A stretch of 64,000 nt of DNA from Sphingomonas sp. 35-24ZXX (GTDB taxonomy: Bacteria > Pseudomonadota > Alphaproteobacteria > Sphingomonadales > Sphingomonadaceae): assembly GCF_000786215.1 (NCBI RefSeq), contig NZ_JROG01000004.1, positions 744,001 to 808,000 on the forward strand. Reading direction: 5' to 3'. Below are positions 7,987-16,714 of this stretch, in pieces. The notes below the pieces were generated by a model that did no database searches, was not told the DNA's origin, and saw nothing but the letters and a program-made list of their open reading frames with translations. A program made the translations under genes and the position numbers. How positions within the stretch are numbered: the first letter of the stretch is position 1; every line of letters starts with the position of its first letter.

Positions 7987-8885
7987 TGCGCTCTGACCCT
8001 CTCCCCTGGCGCAGGCAGGGAAGGGCCGCGTTCACGACGCTTCTGGGCGCGTTTGCCCTGTCTGCATGCACCACGACCATCGTCGAATCGCCTGCCGCGC
8101 CGGCAGCCCCTGCCGCCGTTCCGGCGCCTTCCGTGCCGATGGGCCAGCAATGGCTCTACGGTTCGGCCGAAGGCGCGATCTCGGTCCGCCAGACCTACAG
8201 CCAGCTGACCGCTTATGCATTGGCGAAGGCAAAGGCGCGGCCCGCCGACAGCGTGATCATCGACGAGACGACCGGCAAGCCGTTCGCCTGCGGTGACAAA
8301 CCGCTAGCCGCCGTGTTCGATGCCGACGAGACCCTGATCTGGAACATCGGCCCGATGCGCTGGTTCGCGCTGACCGGCAAGGAATTCGACGCCAAGACCT
8401 GGGACCAGTGGGAAAAGACCGGCACGGGCAAGGCGGTCGCGATGCCCGGCGCGCTGGAGGCCATGGCTGCGCTGCGCGCCGCCGGGATCACGCCGATTGC
8501 CAACACCAACCGGTCCGCGGTCAATGCCGCAGGTAGCGAACAGACATTGGCCGCAGCCGGCCTTGGCGCGTTCAAGCACGGCGAGACCCTTTTCCTGATG
8601 GGCGATGATGCCACCGGTTCGAGCAAGGATCAGCGCCGGGCGACCATCGCGGCGCGCTGGTGCGTGATCGCGATGGCGGGCGACCAGCTCGGCGATTTCC
8701 GCAATGGTTTCAACAAGCCCGAGCAGCCGCCACTGGCGCGCCGAACGCTGGCCACCGCCGCTCCCTATGACGGACTGTGGGGTAACGGCTGGTTCCTGTT
8801 TGCAAACCCCGTCTACGGCCCGTCGATCCGCGGCGGCTATGACGACATCTTCCCGGCTGAAACGCACTGGGAGCCGCAGCAGTGA
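7986..8885 (+). CDS. Class C acid phosphatase / e(P4)-like lipoprotein, HAD superfamily
   Basis: This 299-residue protein has a lipoprotein signal ending in the lipobox LSAC (Cys28) and a HAD phosphatase domain. The nucleophile motif is DADET at 112-116, the second motif is in NTNRS, and the fourth is GDQLGDF. This is the 5'-nucleotidase/e(P4) class, which removes phosphate from nucleotides such as NMN in the periplasm, so it probably helps salvage. The ATG at 7986 overlaps the scoA stop; a GTG three bases earlier is possible. The codons before the signal peptide contain an imperfect GC palindrome (CCCTCTCCCCTG/AGGCAGGGAAGGG). Confidence 0.9.
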   Translation: MRSDPLPWRRQGRAAFTTLLGAFALSACTTTIVESPAAPAAPAAVPAPSVPMGQQWLYGSAEGAISVRQTYSQLTAYALAKAKARPADSVIIDETTGKPFACGDKPLAAVFDADETLIWNIGPMRWFALTGKEFDAKTWDQWEKTGTGKAVAMPGALEAMAALRAAGITPIANTNRSAVNAAGSEQTLAAAGLGAFKHGETLFLMGDDATGSSKDQRRATIAARWCVIAMAGDQLGDFRNGFNKPEQPPLARRTLATAAPYDGLWGNGWFLFANPVYGPSIRGGYDDIFPAETHWEPQQ

Positions 8886-9334
8886 ACAGCCTGTCGCAGG
8901 GGCAGATGTGGTTGATTGCCGGCGGATCGCTGAGCATTGCCGCATCGCTGCTGCATCTGGGCTGCATCATCGGCGGTCCGGAATGGTACCGGTTCTTCGG
9001 TGCGGGCGAGCGGGTCGCGCAGGCCGCAGCGCGGGGCAGCTGGGTTCCGGCTGCCATGACGTCCGGCATCGCTGCGGTGCTCGCGATCTGGGCGGCTTAT
9101 GCGTTTTCGGGCGCCGGTCTGATCGCCCGGTTGCCGCTGTTGCGCGCCGGGCTGGTCGTGATCAGCGCCATTTATGTTCTGCGCGGAATGGTGCTGTTTT
9201 TCCCATCCGCCTTTCAACGTCCCGACCTGTCGGAATCCTTTCTCCGCTGGTCTTCGATCATCGTTCTCGCCTTCGGCCTGGTGTATGCCATCGGGACCTG
9301 GCGAGCCTGGAACAGCTTGAGTGGAGAAGCCTAG
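8882..9334 (+). CDS. Four-helix membrane protein of unknown function
   Basis: This 150-residue protein has about four hydrophobic segments, near residues 10-28, 58-78, 82-105 and 122-142. I do not recognise a named family with confidence. A motif EWYRFFGAGE sits after the first helix. It starts with GTG overlapping the phosphatase stop by four bases and ends three bases before scoB, so it is embedded in the CoA-transferase unit. A role in transport or export linked to its neighbours is only a guess. Confidence 0.75.
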   Translation: MNSLSQGQMWLIAGGSLSIAASLLHLGCIIGGPEWYRFFGAGERVAQAAARGSWVPAAMTSGIAAVLAIWAAYAFSGAGLIARLPLLRAGLVVISAIYVLRGMVLFFPSAFQRPDLSESFLRWSSIIVLAFGLVYAIGTWRAWNSLSGEA

Positions 9335-9337
9335 ACT

Positions 9338-9973
9338 ATGCCCTGGACCCGTGACGACATGGCGGCGCGCGCCGCGAAGGAACTCAAGGACGGCTATTAC
9401 GTCAACCTGGGCATCGGCATCCCGACGCTGGTGGCCAATCACGTGCCCGAGGGCATCGAGGTGACCTTGCAGTCGGAAAACGGCATGCTGGGCATCGGCC
9501 CGTTCCCGATGGAGGGCGACGAGGACGCCGATCTGATCAACGCGGGCAAGCAGACGATCAGCGAACTCGCCTCGTCGAGCTATTTCAGCTCGTCGGACAG
9601 CTTTGCGATGATCCGTGGCGGGCATATCGACCTCACCGTGCTCGGTGCGATGGAGATCGCCGAAAATGGCGACATCGCCAACTGGATGATCCCGGGCAAG
9701 ATGATCAAGGGCATGGGCGGCGCGATGGATCTGGTCGCGGGCGTCAAGAAGATCATCGTGGTGATGGAGCACACTTCCAAGAACGGCGACCCCAAATTCA
9801 TTCCGGCGTGCACCCTGCCGCTGACCGGCAAGAACGTGGTCGACATGATCATCACCGATCTGTGCGTGTTTCAGCGGCCCGACCATGACAGCCCGTTCAA
9901 GCTGATCGAACTGGCCCCGGGCGTGACAGCTGAGGATGTCGCGGCCAAGACGACGGCGCACTACACCACGTGA
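9338..9973 (+). CDS. scoB: 3-oxoacid CoA-transferase subunit B (ScoB-like)
   Basis: This 211-residue beta subunit carries the catalytic glutamate in the signature QSENGMLGIGP, the residue that forms the glutamyl-CoA intermediate. GIGIPTLVANHVPEG precedes it and MGGAMDLVAGVKK follows. GGAGAAG lies before the ATG. It should pair with ScoA (7279-7986) to convert acetoacetate and succinyl-CoA to acetoacetyl-CoA and succinate in ketone-body or PHB breakdown. Its stop overlaps the GTG of the esterase gene. Confidence 0.95.
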   Translation: MPWTRDDMAARAAKELKDGYYVNLGIGIPTLVANHVPEGIEVTLQSENGMLGIGPFPMEGDEDADLINAGKQTISELASSSYFSSSDSFAMIRGGHIDLTVLGAMEIAENGDIANWMIPGKMIKGMGGAMDLVAGVKKIIVVMEHTSKNGDPKFIPACTLPLTGKNVVDMIITDLCVFQRPDHDSPFKLIELAPGVTAEDVAAKTTAHYTT

Positions 9974-10872
9974 AGCGCGGCACAAAGCTGGGCCTGGGGG
10001 CACTGCTCGCCGCCGTCGGCGGCTTCGGAGCCTATGCTGCGACCACATCGCCGCCGCTGCTGCTGAGCCATCTCGATGCGGTGATGGGTGGCGGCAAGGG
10101 TGCCGCGCTGGTGGCAGAGGCGGTGCCGTTCGGCGATCATGGCCAGACGCTCGATGTCTGGCGGGCTGCCGATGCCAAGGATGGTGAGAAAAGGCCGGTG
10201 CTGATCTTCTGGCACGGCGGCGGCTGGGTGAAGGGCGCACGTCAGGACTATGCCTTTGCCGGGCGCGCCTTTGCCAAACAGGGCTTTGTCGTTGTCGTGC
10301 CCGATTACCGCAAAGTGCCCCAGGTGCGCTTCCCCGCCTTTGTCGAGGATGCCGCCGACGCGGTCGCCTGGACCCGCGACAATATCGCGCGCTATGGCGG
10401 CAATGCGGATGCCATCGGGTTTTCCGGCCATTCGGCAGGCGCACACACCGCGGTGTTGCTGGCGCTCGATCCGCGCTGGCTGACGGCGGCGGGGGTAGAT
10501 CCCGGCATCGTCAAGGCGGTGGTGGGGCTGAGCGGGGCCTATGATTTCTACCCCTTCACCACCAAGCGCTCGATCGATGCGATGGCGGATTATCCTGACC
10601 CCAAGGTCACGCAGCCGATCGCGTTTGCCCGCGCCGATGCGCCGCCGATGCTGCTGGTCACCAGCACCCTCGACACCACGGTGCGTCCGCGCAACGCGAT
10701 CAACCTCACCGCGCGCCTGAAGCAGGAAGGCGCGGTGGTCGAGATGATCAATTATCAGGGGCTCGACCACGAAGAGGTGGTGATGGCGCTGTCCAAGCCG
10801 TTCCGCGGCAAGGGACCGGTGCTCGGCGACAGCACCCGTTTTCTGAAGACGCACCTCGCAGCAGCGGAGTAA
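9970..10872 (+). CDS. Alpha/beta hydrolase, HSL/BD-FAE-type esterase
   Basis: This 300-residue protein has an N-terminal hydrophobic signal (GLGALLAAVGGFGAYA) and an esterase fold. The oxyanion motif is HGGGWVKG, the nucleophile elbow is GHSAGAH, and the likely acid and histidine lie in TSTLDTTV and LDHEEVV. It hydrolyses carboxyl esters, probably in the periplasm. Because it sits directly after scoB, it could release hydroxyacids or oxoacids from esters for the CoA-transferase; that is inference. The start is GTG, overlapping scoB by four bases. Confidence 0.87.
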   Translation: MKRGTKLGLGALLAAVGGFGAYAATTSPPLLLSHLDAVMGGGKGAALVAEAVPFGDHGQTLDVWRAADAKDGEKRPVLIFWHGGGWVKGARQDYAFAGRAFAKQGFVVVVPDYRKVPQVRFPAFVEDAADAVAWTRDNIARYGGNADAIGFSGHSAGAHTAVLLALDPRWLTAAGVDPGIVKAVVGLSGAYDFYPFTTKRSIDAMADYPDPKVTQPIAFARADAPPMLLVTSTLDTTVRPRNAINLTARLKQEGAVVEMINYQGLDHEEVVMALSKPFRGKGPVLGDSTRFLKTHLAAAE

Positions 10873-10874
10873 TC

Positions 10875-11564
10875 ATGGCCTACGCACTGTTCACCGCCAA
10901 CCGCAATTACTCCAGCTGGTCGTTGCGCCCCTGGCTGCTGATGCGTGCGCTGGATATTCCGTTCGATGACCGGCTGGTACCGTTCGCCGGAGCGGACAAC
11001 GCGGCCGAGTTTCACAGCTTCGCTCCCAATGGCAAGGTGCCGTGCCTGCATGACGAGGATATCGTCGTCTGGGATTCGCTGGCCATCGTCGAATATCTGG
11101 CCGAGCGTCACCAGGGTGTCTGGCCGTCCGATCCCGTCGCGCGCGCCTGGGCGCGCTGCGCGGCGGCGGAGATGCACTCTGGCTTCTCGCCATTGCGCAA
11201 CATCTGCCCGATGAGCGTGGGCGTGCGCGCCGAACTGATCGCCATTCCGCCCGCGCTGCAGGCCGATATCGACCGGATATCCGAACTATTCACCGAAGGG
11301 CTCGACCGGTTTGGCGGTCCCTGGCTGGCAGGCGCCGAATTCAGCGCCGTCGATGCCTTCTTTGCCCCTGTCGCCTTCCGGGTGCGCAGCTTCGGTCTTG
11401 TCCTGTCGGACGCTGCCAACGGCTGGGTGGGACGGATGCTCGGCCACCCGGCGATGCTGGACTGGGAAGCGATGGGCCTGGCGGAAACCTGGCGCGACCC
11501 GGCGCATGAGGATGAGATCGCGGCGGTGGCGTCGATCACGGCGGACTATCGCGCCGGCATCTGA
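10875..11564 (+). CDS. Glutathione S-transferase family protein
   Basis: This 229-residue protein has an N-terminal thioredoxin-like domain with NYSSWSLRPWLLMRAL and the glutathione-contact motif DSLAIVEYLAE, then an all-helical C-terminal domain. The Ser in NYSSWS is a likely catalytic residue, as in zeta-like bacterial GSTs. It begins two bases after the esterase stop and probably closes the scoA transcription unit. The substrate is unknown. Confidence 0.9.
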   Translation: MAYALFTANRNYSSWSLRPWLLMRALDIPFDDRLVPFAGADNAAEFHSFAPNGKVPCLHDEDIVVWDSLAIVEYLAERHQGVWPSDPVARAWARCAAAEMHSGFSPLRNICPMSVGVRAELIAIPPALQADIDRISELFTEGLDRFGGPWLAGAEFSAVDAFFAPVAFRVRSFGLVLSDAANGWVGRMLGHPAMLDWEAMGLAETWRDPAHEDEIAAVASITADYRAGI

Positions 11565-11653
11565 TCCTGTCTGCGGCGGTTTTCCCGCAACGAGCCATTG
11601 CCTATCGCCCGATAACGCCTCAGACTGAGGGCTTATCCGGGGGGATCGGCATT

Positions 11654-12403
11654 ATGGCGCAATTCGTGGGCATGGGCCCGAGCAAGGCGGAGCGCGAGCA
11701 TCGCTTCTTTCTGACGATGGCGGCGCTGATCCTGCTGCTCACCGTGATCGGCTTTGCGCCCAGCTATTATCTGCGCGCCTTCATCCCGCCGCCGCACCCG
11801 ATGGAGCCGCTGAACCTGCTGGTGCACCTGCATGGCATCGTGTTCAGCGCCTGGGTGCTGCTGTTCCTCGTCCAGGTGGGCCTGGTCTCGGCAGGCAAGC
11901 GCCATCTGCACCGGCAACTGGGGTTGCTGGGCATGGTTCTGGTAGCGATGATGATCCCGCTGGCGATCGCGGTCGGAGTGGCGGGCATCCACCGGCCCTT
12001 GACCGCGCCGCCGGGGATCGACCCGCTGTCCTGGGCCGCACTGCCGCTGCTCGATGCACCGGTGTTCGGCGGATTGATCATCGCAGCCCTGATGCTGCGC
12101 CAGCGTCCCGATATCCACAAGCGCCTGATGCTGGTCGCGATGATCAACATGGTCCAGCCTTCAGCGGGGCGCTTGATCGGCATGTCCGGTCTGCCCGGTG
12201 AAGCCGTGGGGCCGCTCTCTGGCCTGGTGGTGCTGATGTTGCTGGCGGTGCTGCTGCTGCGCGACCGCCTCGTCACCCGTCGCTTTCACCCTGCCGCGGT
12301 CGTGGGAGCCGCCATTGTCCTGGCGCGCATCCTGCTGACCCCGATGGTCTGGTCGACGCAAGGCTGGCTGTCGTTCGCCCGCTGGCTGTCTGGCCTGGCC
12401 TGA
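11654..12403 (+). CDS. Multi-helix membrane protein with conserved histidines
   Basis: This 249-residue integral membrane protein has about seven hydrophobic segments. Histidine-bearing motifs LVHLHGIVFSAW and RHLHRQLGLLGM lie at the ends of the second and third helices, and RPDIHKRLMLVAMINMVQPSAGR follows. The pattern is reminiscent of cytochrome-like or DUF2306-like proteins that bind heme or metal through helix-end histidines, but I cannot name the family. It stands alone, 89 bp after the GST gene, convergent with the next gene. Confidence 0.8.
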   Translation: MAQFVGMGPSKAEREHRFFLTMAALILLLTVIGFAPSYYLRAFIPPPHPMEPLNLLVHLHGIVFSAWVLLFLVQVGLVSAGKRHLHRQLGLLGMVLVAMMIPLAIAVGVAGIHRPLTAPPGIDPLSWAALPLLDAPVFGGLIIAALMLRQRPDIHKRLMLVAMINMVQPSAGRLIGMSGLPGEAVGPLSGLVVLMLLAVLLLRDRLVTRRFHPAAVVGAAIVLARILLTPMVWSTQGWLSFARWLSGLA

Positions 12404-12418
12404 GCTGCGCCAGGCAGG

Positions 12419-12814
12419 TCATTTGGCCGCGCGCTTGCCGTTCCAGACATTGCCGACGAGATATTCATAGTTGCAATAGGACCAGATGCCGGTCCAGGCG
12501 GTGCGCGCGCTGTTCAACTCAAAGCGAATGCGGCCCCAGTGGCGGCTGCCCATCTTGGCAGTGTCGCAGGTATAGTCCGATGCGCTTTCCACCCAGAAGC
12601 CCTCGATCACCCCATTTTCGATCTTGCCGGTGATGCGGCCATCGTCGGTTTCATATGCGCCGCTGATCATGCCCTGCGCATCTTCCACCAGCGTGATCGT
12701 ACCAAAGTCCGTGGCCCAGGTGCCGCTCGCCGGGCCTGCAGGTGCGGCTGCCTGTGTCAGGGTGGCGGTGCACAGCAGCGTAATCGCGGCCAGGGTCTTG
12801 CAGGCAATCGACAT
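12419..12814 (-). CDS. Small secreted protein of unknown function
   Basis: This 131-residue protein has a clear signal peptide (about 22 residues, cleavage near LTQA-AAP). The mature part has a beta-rich pattern with WATDFGTITLVEDAQGMISGAY, IEGFWVESASDYTCD and WTGIWSYCNYEYLVGNVWNGKR, including conserved Trp and two Cys that may form a disulfide. I do not recognise it. AAGGAGAG before ATG 12814 decides the start; the frame remains open far upstream but without a better site. Confidence 0.8.
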   Translation of the reverse strand: MSIACKTLAAITLLCTATLTQAAAPAGPASGTWATDFGTITLVEDAQGMISGAYETDDGRITGKIENGVIEGFWVESASDYTCDTAKMGSRHWGRIRFELNSARTAWTGIWSYCNYEYLVGNVWNGKRAAK

Positions 12815-13100
12815 GGGGCTCTCCTTTTCCTTACCGTGGGTCTGAATGACGACCGGGCGGGCGGATAGCACAGTTTCGACGCACCCTTGTGACACTGGGC
12901 ACACGGGAAAGGCCGCAGCAGGGAACGGTCGCGGTGCAGTATTCGGGGCCGCCTCAGCGGATGATCCGAACCTCACCGGCGACAGACCGAATCCGCACTG
13001 GCTTGCTCTTAAGCATTTTACAGGGCAAAACAGGTAGAGTGGCTGAAATGCAGGCAATAATGCATGGGGGCCGGGGCGCAATTTTACCATCGGAGACAGC

Positions 13101-14420
13101 ATGAAGCACTGGCTGCGCAGTCCTGCTGTATGGACAGCCAGCGGCATCGCCGCAGGCGCGTTGCTGATCGGCCTCAATGTATCGCGGGGCGGCGGCGTGG
13201 TGACCGGCTCACCCGCCATCGCGGCGCAGGCGAGCCAGCCGCTGATCGACGATGCCAATCTGCCGCTGGCGCCCGAGCGCTGGCAGGGCAAGGTCGATTA
13301 TGCCGGATTCGATCTTCGGATCCAGCGGATGATGCGCGATCCCGAAATGGTGGGTCTTGCGGTCGCCACGGTCGAGAACGGACGTCTTGCCTTTGTGAAC
13401 GGCTATGGCTTTGCCGATCGCGAAGCGGGCCTTGCGGTGACGCCGGATACCGTCTTTCGCTGGGCTTCGGTCTCCAAGGGTGTTGCGGGCACGCTGGCCT
13501 ACAAGCTGGCCGAACAGGGCAAGCTCAGCCTCTCGGCACCGCTGGCATCGTTCGGCACCAGCCTGAAGCTGGCGGGCGGCGCGGAAAGCCGGCTGGCGAT
13601 CCCCGATCTGCTGGCGCACCGGCTGGGCCTTGCGCGCAATGCCTATGACGGCAAGCTGGAATCGGGCGATCCCGCCCCGATGCTCCGCAACATGCTCTCC
13701 ACCGTGCCGCAGCAGTGCCTGCCCGGCGATTGCCACAGCTATCAGAACGTTGCCTATGATGCGTTCAGCGAGATCGTCGGCAATGCCACCAGCATGCCGT
13801 ACGAACTCGCCGCAGCACAGATGCTGTTTGCCCCGCTGGGCATGAAGAGCGCAGGGCTGGGCATGCCCAACCTCACGGGTGCGCGCAACTGGGCGCGGCC
13901 CTATCGCGGCGGACGCGTGCAGGTCTTGTCCGATGCCTATTTCCGCGTGCCGGCGGCGGCCGGGGTCAGTTCGAACATCGTCGATCTGGCGCGCTGGATG
14001 CAGGCGCAGATGGGCCAGTCGCCGCAGGTGATCTCGGCCAATGTCCGCGCCGAAATCCACCGCCCGCGCGTGGCCACCTATCGCGGCGGCCGCAGCGGGC
14101 CGGATTCGCTGATCATCAGCCATGGCTATGGCCAGGGCTGGCGCAGCCATATCTATGACGGCCACTGGCTGGTCGGCCATGGCGGCGCGGTCAACGGTTA
14201 TCGCGCGGCGATGTGGTTCGACCCCGCCACGCAGACCGGCATCGTGATGCTGTGGAACAGCGGCTCGACCCGGCCCTTCCGGCTGCCGTACGAATTCTTC
14301 GACCAGGTCTATGGCCGTCCGTACAGCGACTGGCTGGACATGGACAAGGACCCGCGCATGATGGCACCTCAGGCGCTGCCGCCTGTGGACACGGCCGGTG
14401 CGCTGACAGCTGCCGACTGA
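13101..14420 (+). CDS. Serine hydrolase, beta-lactamase / class C PBP family
   Basis: This 439-residue periplasmic protein has an N-terminal signal/anchor (about 8-27) and a beta-lactamase fold. The nucleophile motif is SVSK (in FRWASVSKGVAG), the second is YQN (CHSYQNVAYDAF), and the third is HGG (VGHGGAVNGY). This triad is typical of esterase, D-amino-peptidase or low-affinity PBP members, not of true resistance enzymes. GGAGACAGC precedes the ATG. The 286-bp gap upstream shows no other gene. The substrate is unknown. Confidence 0.9.
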   Translation: MKHWLRSPAVWTASGIAAGALLIGLNVSRGGGVVTGSPAIAAQASQPLIDDANLPLAPERWQGKVDYAGFDLRIQRMMRDPEMVGLAVATVENGRLAFVNGYGFADREAGLAVTPDTVFRWASVSKGVAGTLAYKLAEQGKLSLSAPLASFGTSLKLAGGAESRLAIPDLLAHRLGLARNAYDGKLESGDPAPMLRNMLSTVPQQCLPGDCHSYQNVAYDAFSEIVGNATSMPYELAAAQMLFAPLGMKSAGLGMPNLTGARNWARPYRGGRVQVLSDAYFRVPAAAGVSSNIVDLARWMQAQMGQSPQVISANVRAEIHRPRVATYRGGRSGPDSLIISHGYGQGWRSHIYDGHWLVGHGGAVNGYRAAMWFDPATQTGIVMLWNSGSTRPFRLPYEFFDQVYGRPYSDWLDMDKDPRMMAPQALPPVDTAGALTAAD

Positions 14421-14468
14421 CACGACCCAATCGACAACCATAACCAGAACCGACCGGAGAGACCTGCC

Positions 14469-15104
14469 ATGAGCGTTGTGCTGCACCATCTTGAATATTC
14501 GCGTTCCACCCGGGTCATCTGGCTGCTGGAGGAAATGGGAACGCCCTATGAGATGGTCCGGCACCAGCGCGATCCGCAAACCTTCCGCGCGCCGCCCGAA
14601 CTGGCTGAGGTGCATCCGCTGTCCAAGGCGCCCACGGTGATCATCGATGGCCATGTGATGGTCGAATCGGGCGCGATCATCGAATATCTGATCGAGCGCT
14701 TCGGGTCCGAAACGCTGGCGCCTGCCAATGCCAAGGACCGCCCGGCCTATCTCGAATGGCTGCATTTTGCCGAAGGCACGATGTCCGGCCCGATCATCTT
14801 CACCGCGCTTGGCCCGCGTTTCGGCGGCCTTGGCCCCATGCTCGGCGGATTTCTGGGCGCAGAAGTGACCAAGCTGCTCGACCATGCCGACAAGGCAGTC
14901 ACGGGCCATGAATTCCTGGTCGGCGACCGGCTGAGCGGTGCGGACATCAACATGGCCTATCTGCTCGAAGTCGCCGATGCCAGCAAGCTGCTGGGCGAGC
15001 GTCCGGCGCTCCGGGCCTATCTGCAGCGGCTGCGCGACCGCCCGGCCTACAAGAAGTCGATCGAGATCGGCGGCCCGATGATCTTCAGTGCGATGGGCGG
15101 CTGA
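14469..15104 (+). CDS. Glutathione S-transferase family protein
   Basis: This 211-residue GST has an N-terminal domain opening VLHHLEYSRSTRVIWLLEEMG. Glutathione-contact residues lie in SKAPTVIIDG and MVESGAIIEYLIERFG, and the helical C-terminal domain carries DRLSGADINMAYLLEVA, the N-capping motif region. Ser12 or Ser14 is the candidate catalytic residue. GGAGAGACCTGCC precedes the ATG, 48 bp after the serine hydrolase. It is convergent with pxpC. It is not closely similar to the GST at 10875. Confidence 0.92.
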   Translation: MSVVLHHLEYSRSTRVIWLLEEMGTPYEMVRHQRDPQTFRAPPELAEVHPLSKAPTVIIDGHVMVESGAIIEYLIERFGSETLAPANAKDRPAYLEWLHFAEGTMSGPIIFTALGPRFGGLGPMLGGFLGAEVTKLLDHADKAVTGHEFLVGDRLSGADINMAYLLEVADASKLLGERPALRAYLQRLRDRPAYKKSIEIGGPMIFSAMGG

Positions 15105-15116
15105 TCGCCGCCAGCG

Positions 15117-16058
15117 TTACGACAGCGTCAGCCCGGGAAGCCACTCGCCCCACAGCCCGATCTTTTCGGCCAGGATCTGCTCGGCCTGTTCGGGCTGCAC
15201 CGGGACCAGCAGCATCGTCGCATTGGGTGCCAGCTGGCCGATCAGGTGACGGTCGGCGCGGATGACCTGCGCGATGCGCGGATAGCCGCCGGTGGTCTGG
15301 CCCTCGCAGCCGATCAGATAGGGCATGCCATCGGGCGGGCATTGGATGATGCCGGGGAAGACCGCGCCGCTGCGGATCGGGGTGGCGGAATTGAGATCGA
15401 TCGCCGTCCCCTGAAGCTTCAGCCCCATCCGGCTCGACCGCGATGACACCCGCCAGCGCTTGCGCGCCAGAGCTGCCATGCCCAGCGCCAGCCGGTCGCT
15501 CTCGGGCCCGGCGACCACGCGCAGCACGAAGCCATGGCCGAAAAAGGGCTGCAGTTCGGCAGGGGTGACAAGATCGTCCGTGCGGCCATCGGAACCGTGC
15601 GTCGGGATGACATCGCCATCGGCGAGCGCGCGTCCCTCCAGCCCGCCAAAGCCCGCACCGATCAGCGTCGATTGCGAACCCAGCACCGCAGGCACCGCGA
15701 TCGGCGCGGAGGATGCCAGATAGACCCGGCACCCCGCCCAGACCCGGCCGATCGAGATCCTGTCGCCCGCCTTCAGATGCAGCGTGTGATGCGGTTCGAC
15801 CTCCTCGCCATTGATCTCGACCTGGCAGGGCGCGCCGGTGACCGCGACGGCCATCGCCTGATCGGCACGGAACTCTGCCGGGCCCAGCGTGATCTCGATC
15901 GCGGCGGCATCATAAGGCTGGCCCACCAGGCGGTTGGCGAGCGCCAGGCTCAACGTGTCGGCCGCGCCTCCCGAAGGCACTGCGAGCCGCCTGAGCGCGC
16001 GGAAGGGCCCCGCCTGAACGCTCGACTGCAGCCCGGCCTTGATGACGGTGATGCTCAT
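15117..16058 (-). CDS. pxpC: 5-oxoprolinase subunit C (PxpC/KipA)
   Basis: This 313-residue protein is the biotin-dependent-carboxylase-like subunit of prokaryotic 5-oxoprolinase, which uses ATP to open 5-oxoproline to glutamate together with PxpA and PxpB. It begins MSITVIKAGLQSSVQAGPFR, the usual family opening, with SGGAADTLSLALANRLVG soon after and the conserved PDGMPYLIGCEGQTTGGYPRIAQV near the end. The start overlaps the pxpB stop by four bases. It is the last gene of a five-gene overlapping operon. Confidence 0.94.
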   Translation of the reverse strand: MSITVIKAGLQSSVQAGPFRALRRLAVPSGGAADTLSLALANRLVGQPYDAAAIEITLGPAEFRADQAMAVAVTGAPCQVEINGEEVEPHHTLHLKAGDRISIGRVWAGCRVYLASSAPIAVPAVLGSQSTLIGAGFGGLEGRALADGDVIPTHGSDGRTDDLVTPAELQPFFGHGFVLRVVAGPESDRLALGMAALARKRWRVSSRSSRMGLKLQGTAIDLNSATPIRSGAVFPGIIQCPPDGMPYLIGCEGQTTGGYPRIAQVIRADRHLIGQLAPNATMLLVPVQPEQAEQILAEKIGLWGEWLPGLTLS

Positions 16059-16714
16059 GCGCTGGCTCCCGTCAGGCGGGCAAGGGTCGCAGCGTCGATC
16101 CGCTCGAAACGCACCTTCTGCCCGGCGGTGAGCAGTGCGGGCGAGGCGGCGTGCGGGTCGAACAGCGTTTCGGCGATGCGCCCGATGATCGGCCAGCCGC
16201 CGGGCCCTGCATGCGGATACAGCCCGCAGATCTGGCCGAGCAGGCCGACAGAGCCCGCCGCAACATGCGCGCGCGGATCGGACAGGCGCGGAATATCGGG
16301 AATCCGGGCGTCGCAGACCAGATAGCCAAAGCCCGGCTGGAACCCCAGCATCGCCACCTTCCAGTCCTGCGCACCATGCCATTGCGGAAGCGCGTCGGTG
16401 GTCATGCCCAGCAGCTCGGCGACGATCTCCGCGTCATGCGCCCAGGCTGCGTCGTAGCAGATGTGCAAGGTGACAGCGGGGAGGGTAGTCTGGGCAGGCG
16501 CTTGGGCCGCTCCGGCCAGCAGGGCCTCTGCGGTTGCACGCGCCGACTCCAGCGATCGCGCCGCCGGGTTCCAGCTCAGCGAAAGGCTGTCCAGCCCGGG
16601 CACGATATCGTCCCACCCCTGTTCCTGCGCCGCCAGCGCCAGGCCCGCCACCTGATCCGGCGCGAGCGATCGGATCATCAGCCAGTCATCGGCGCAGTAG
16701 ATCGGCAGGGTCAT
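16055..16714 (-). CDS. pxpB: 5-oxoprolinase subunit B (PxpB/KipI)
   Basis: This 219-residue protein matches the allophanate-hydrolase subunit 1/KipI family, the cyclophilin-like partner of PxpC. Diagnostic segments are LHICYDAAWAHDAEIVAELLGM, MLGFQPGFGYL and SVGLLGQICGLYPHAGPGGWPIIGR. The start at 16714 overlaps the end of pxpA by 29 bases. The early residues IYCADDWLMIRS match the family N-terminus, which supports this start over the later Met. Confidence 0.94.
   Translation of the reverse strand: MTLPIYCADDWLMIRSLAPDQVAGLALAAQEQGWDDIVPGLDSLSLSWNPAARSLESARATAEALLAGAAQAPAQTTLPAVTLHICYDAAWAHDAEIVAELLGMTTDALPQWHGAQDWKVAMLGFQPGFGYLVCDARIPDIPRLSDPRAHVAAGSVGLLGQICGLYPHAGPGGWPIIGRIAETLFDPHAASPALLTAGQKVRFERIDAATLARLTGASA

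Noticed and set aside
8837-10444. 535-codon minus-strand frame opposite scoB and the esterase
   Set aside because: Both plus-strand genes carry catalytic motifs; the antisense product is Arg/Pro-rich without domains.
12815-13291. N-terminal extension of the small secreted protein at 12419
   Set aside because: The extension would hide the clear signal peptide and AAGGAGAG site at 12814.
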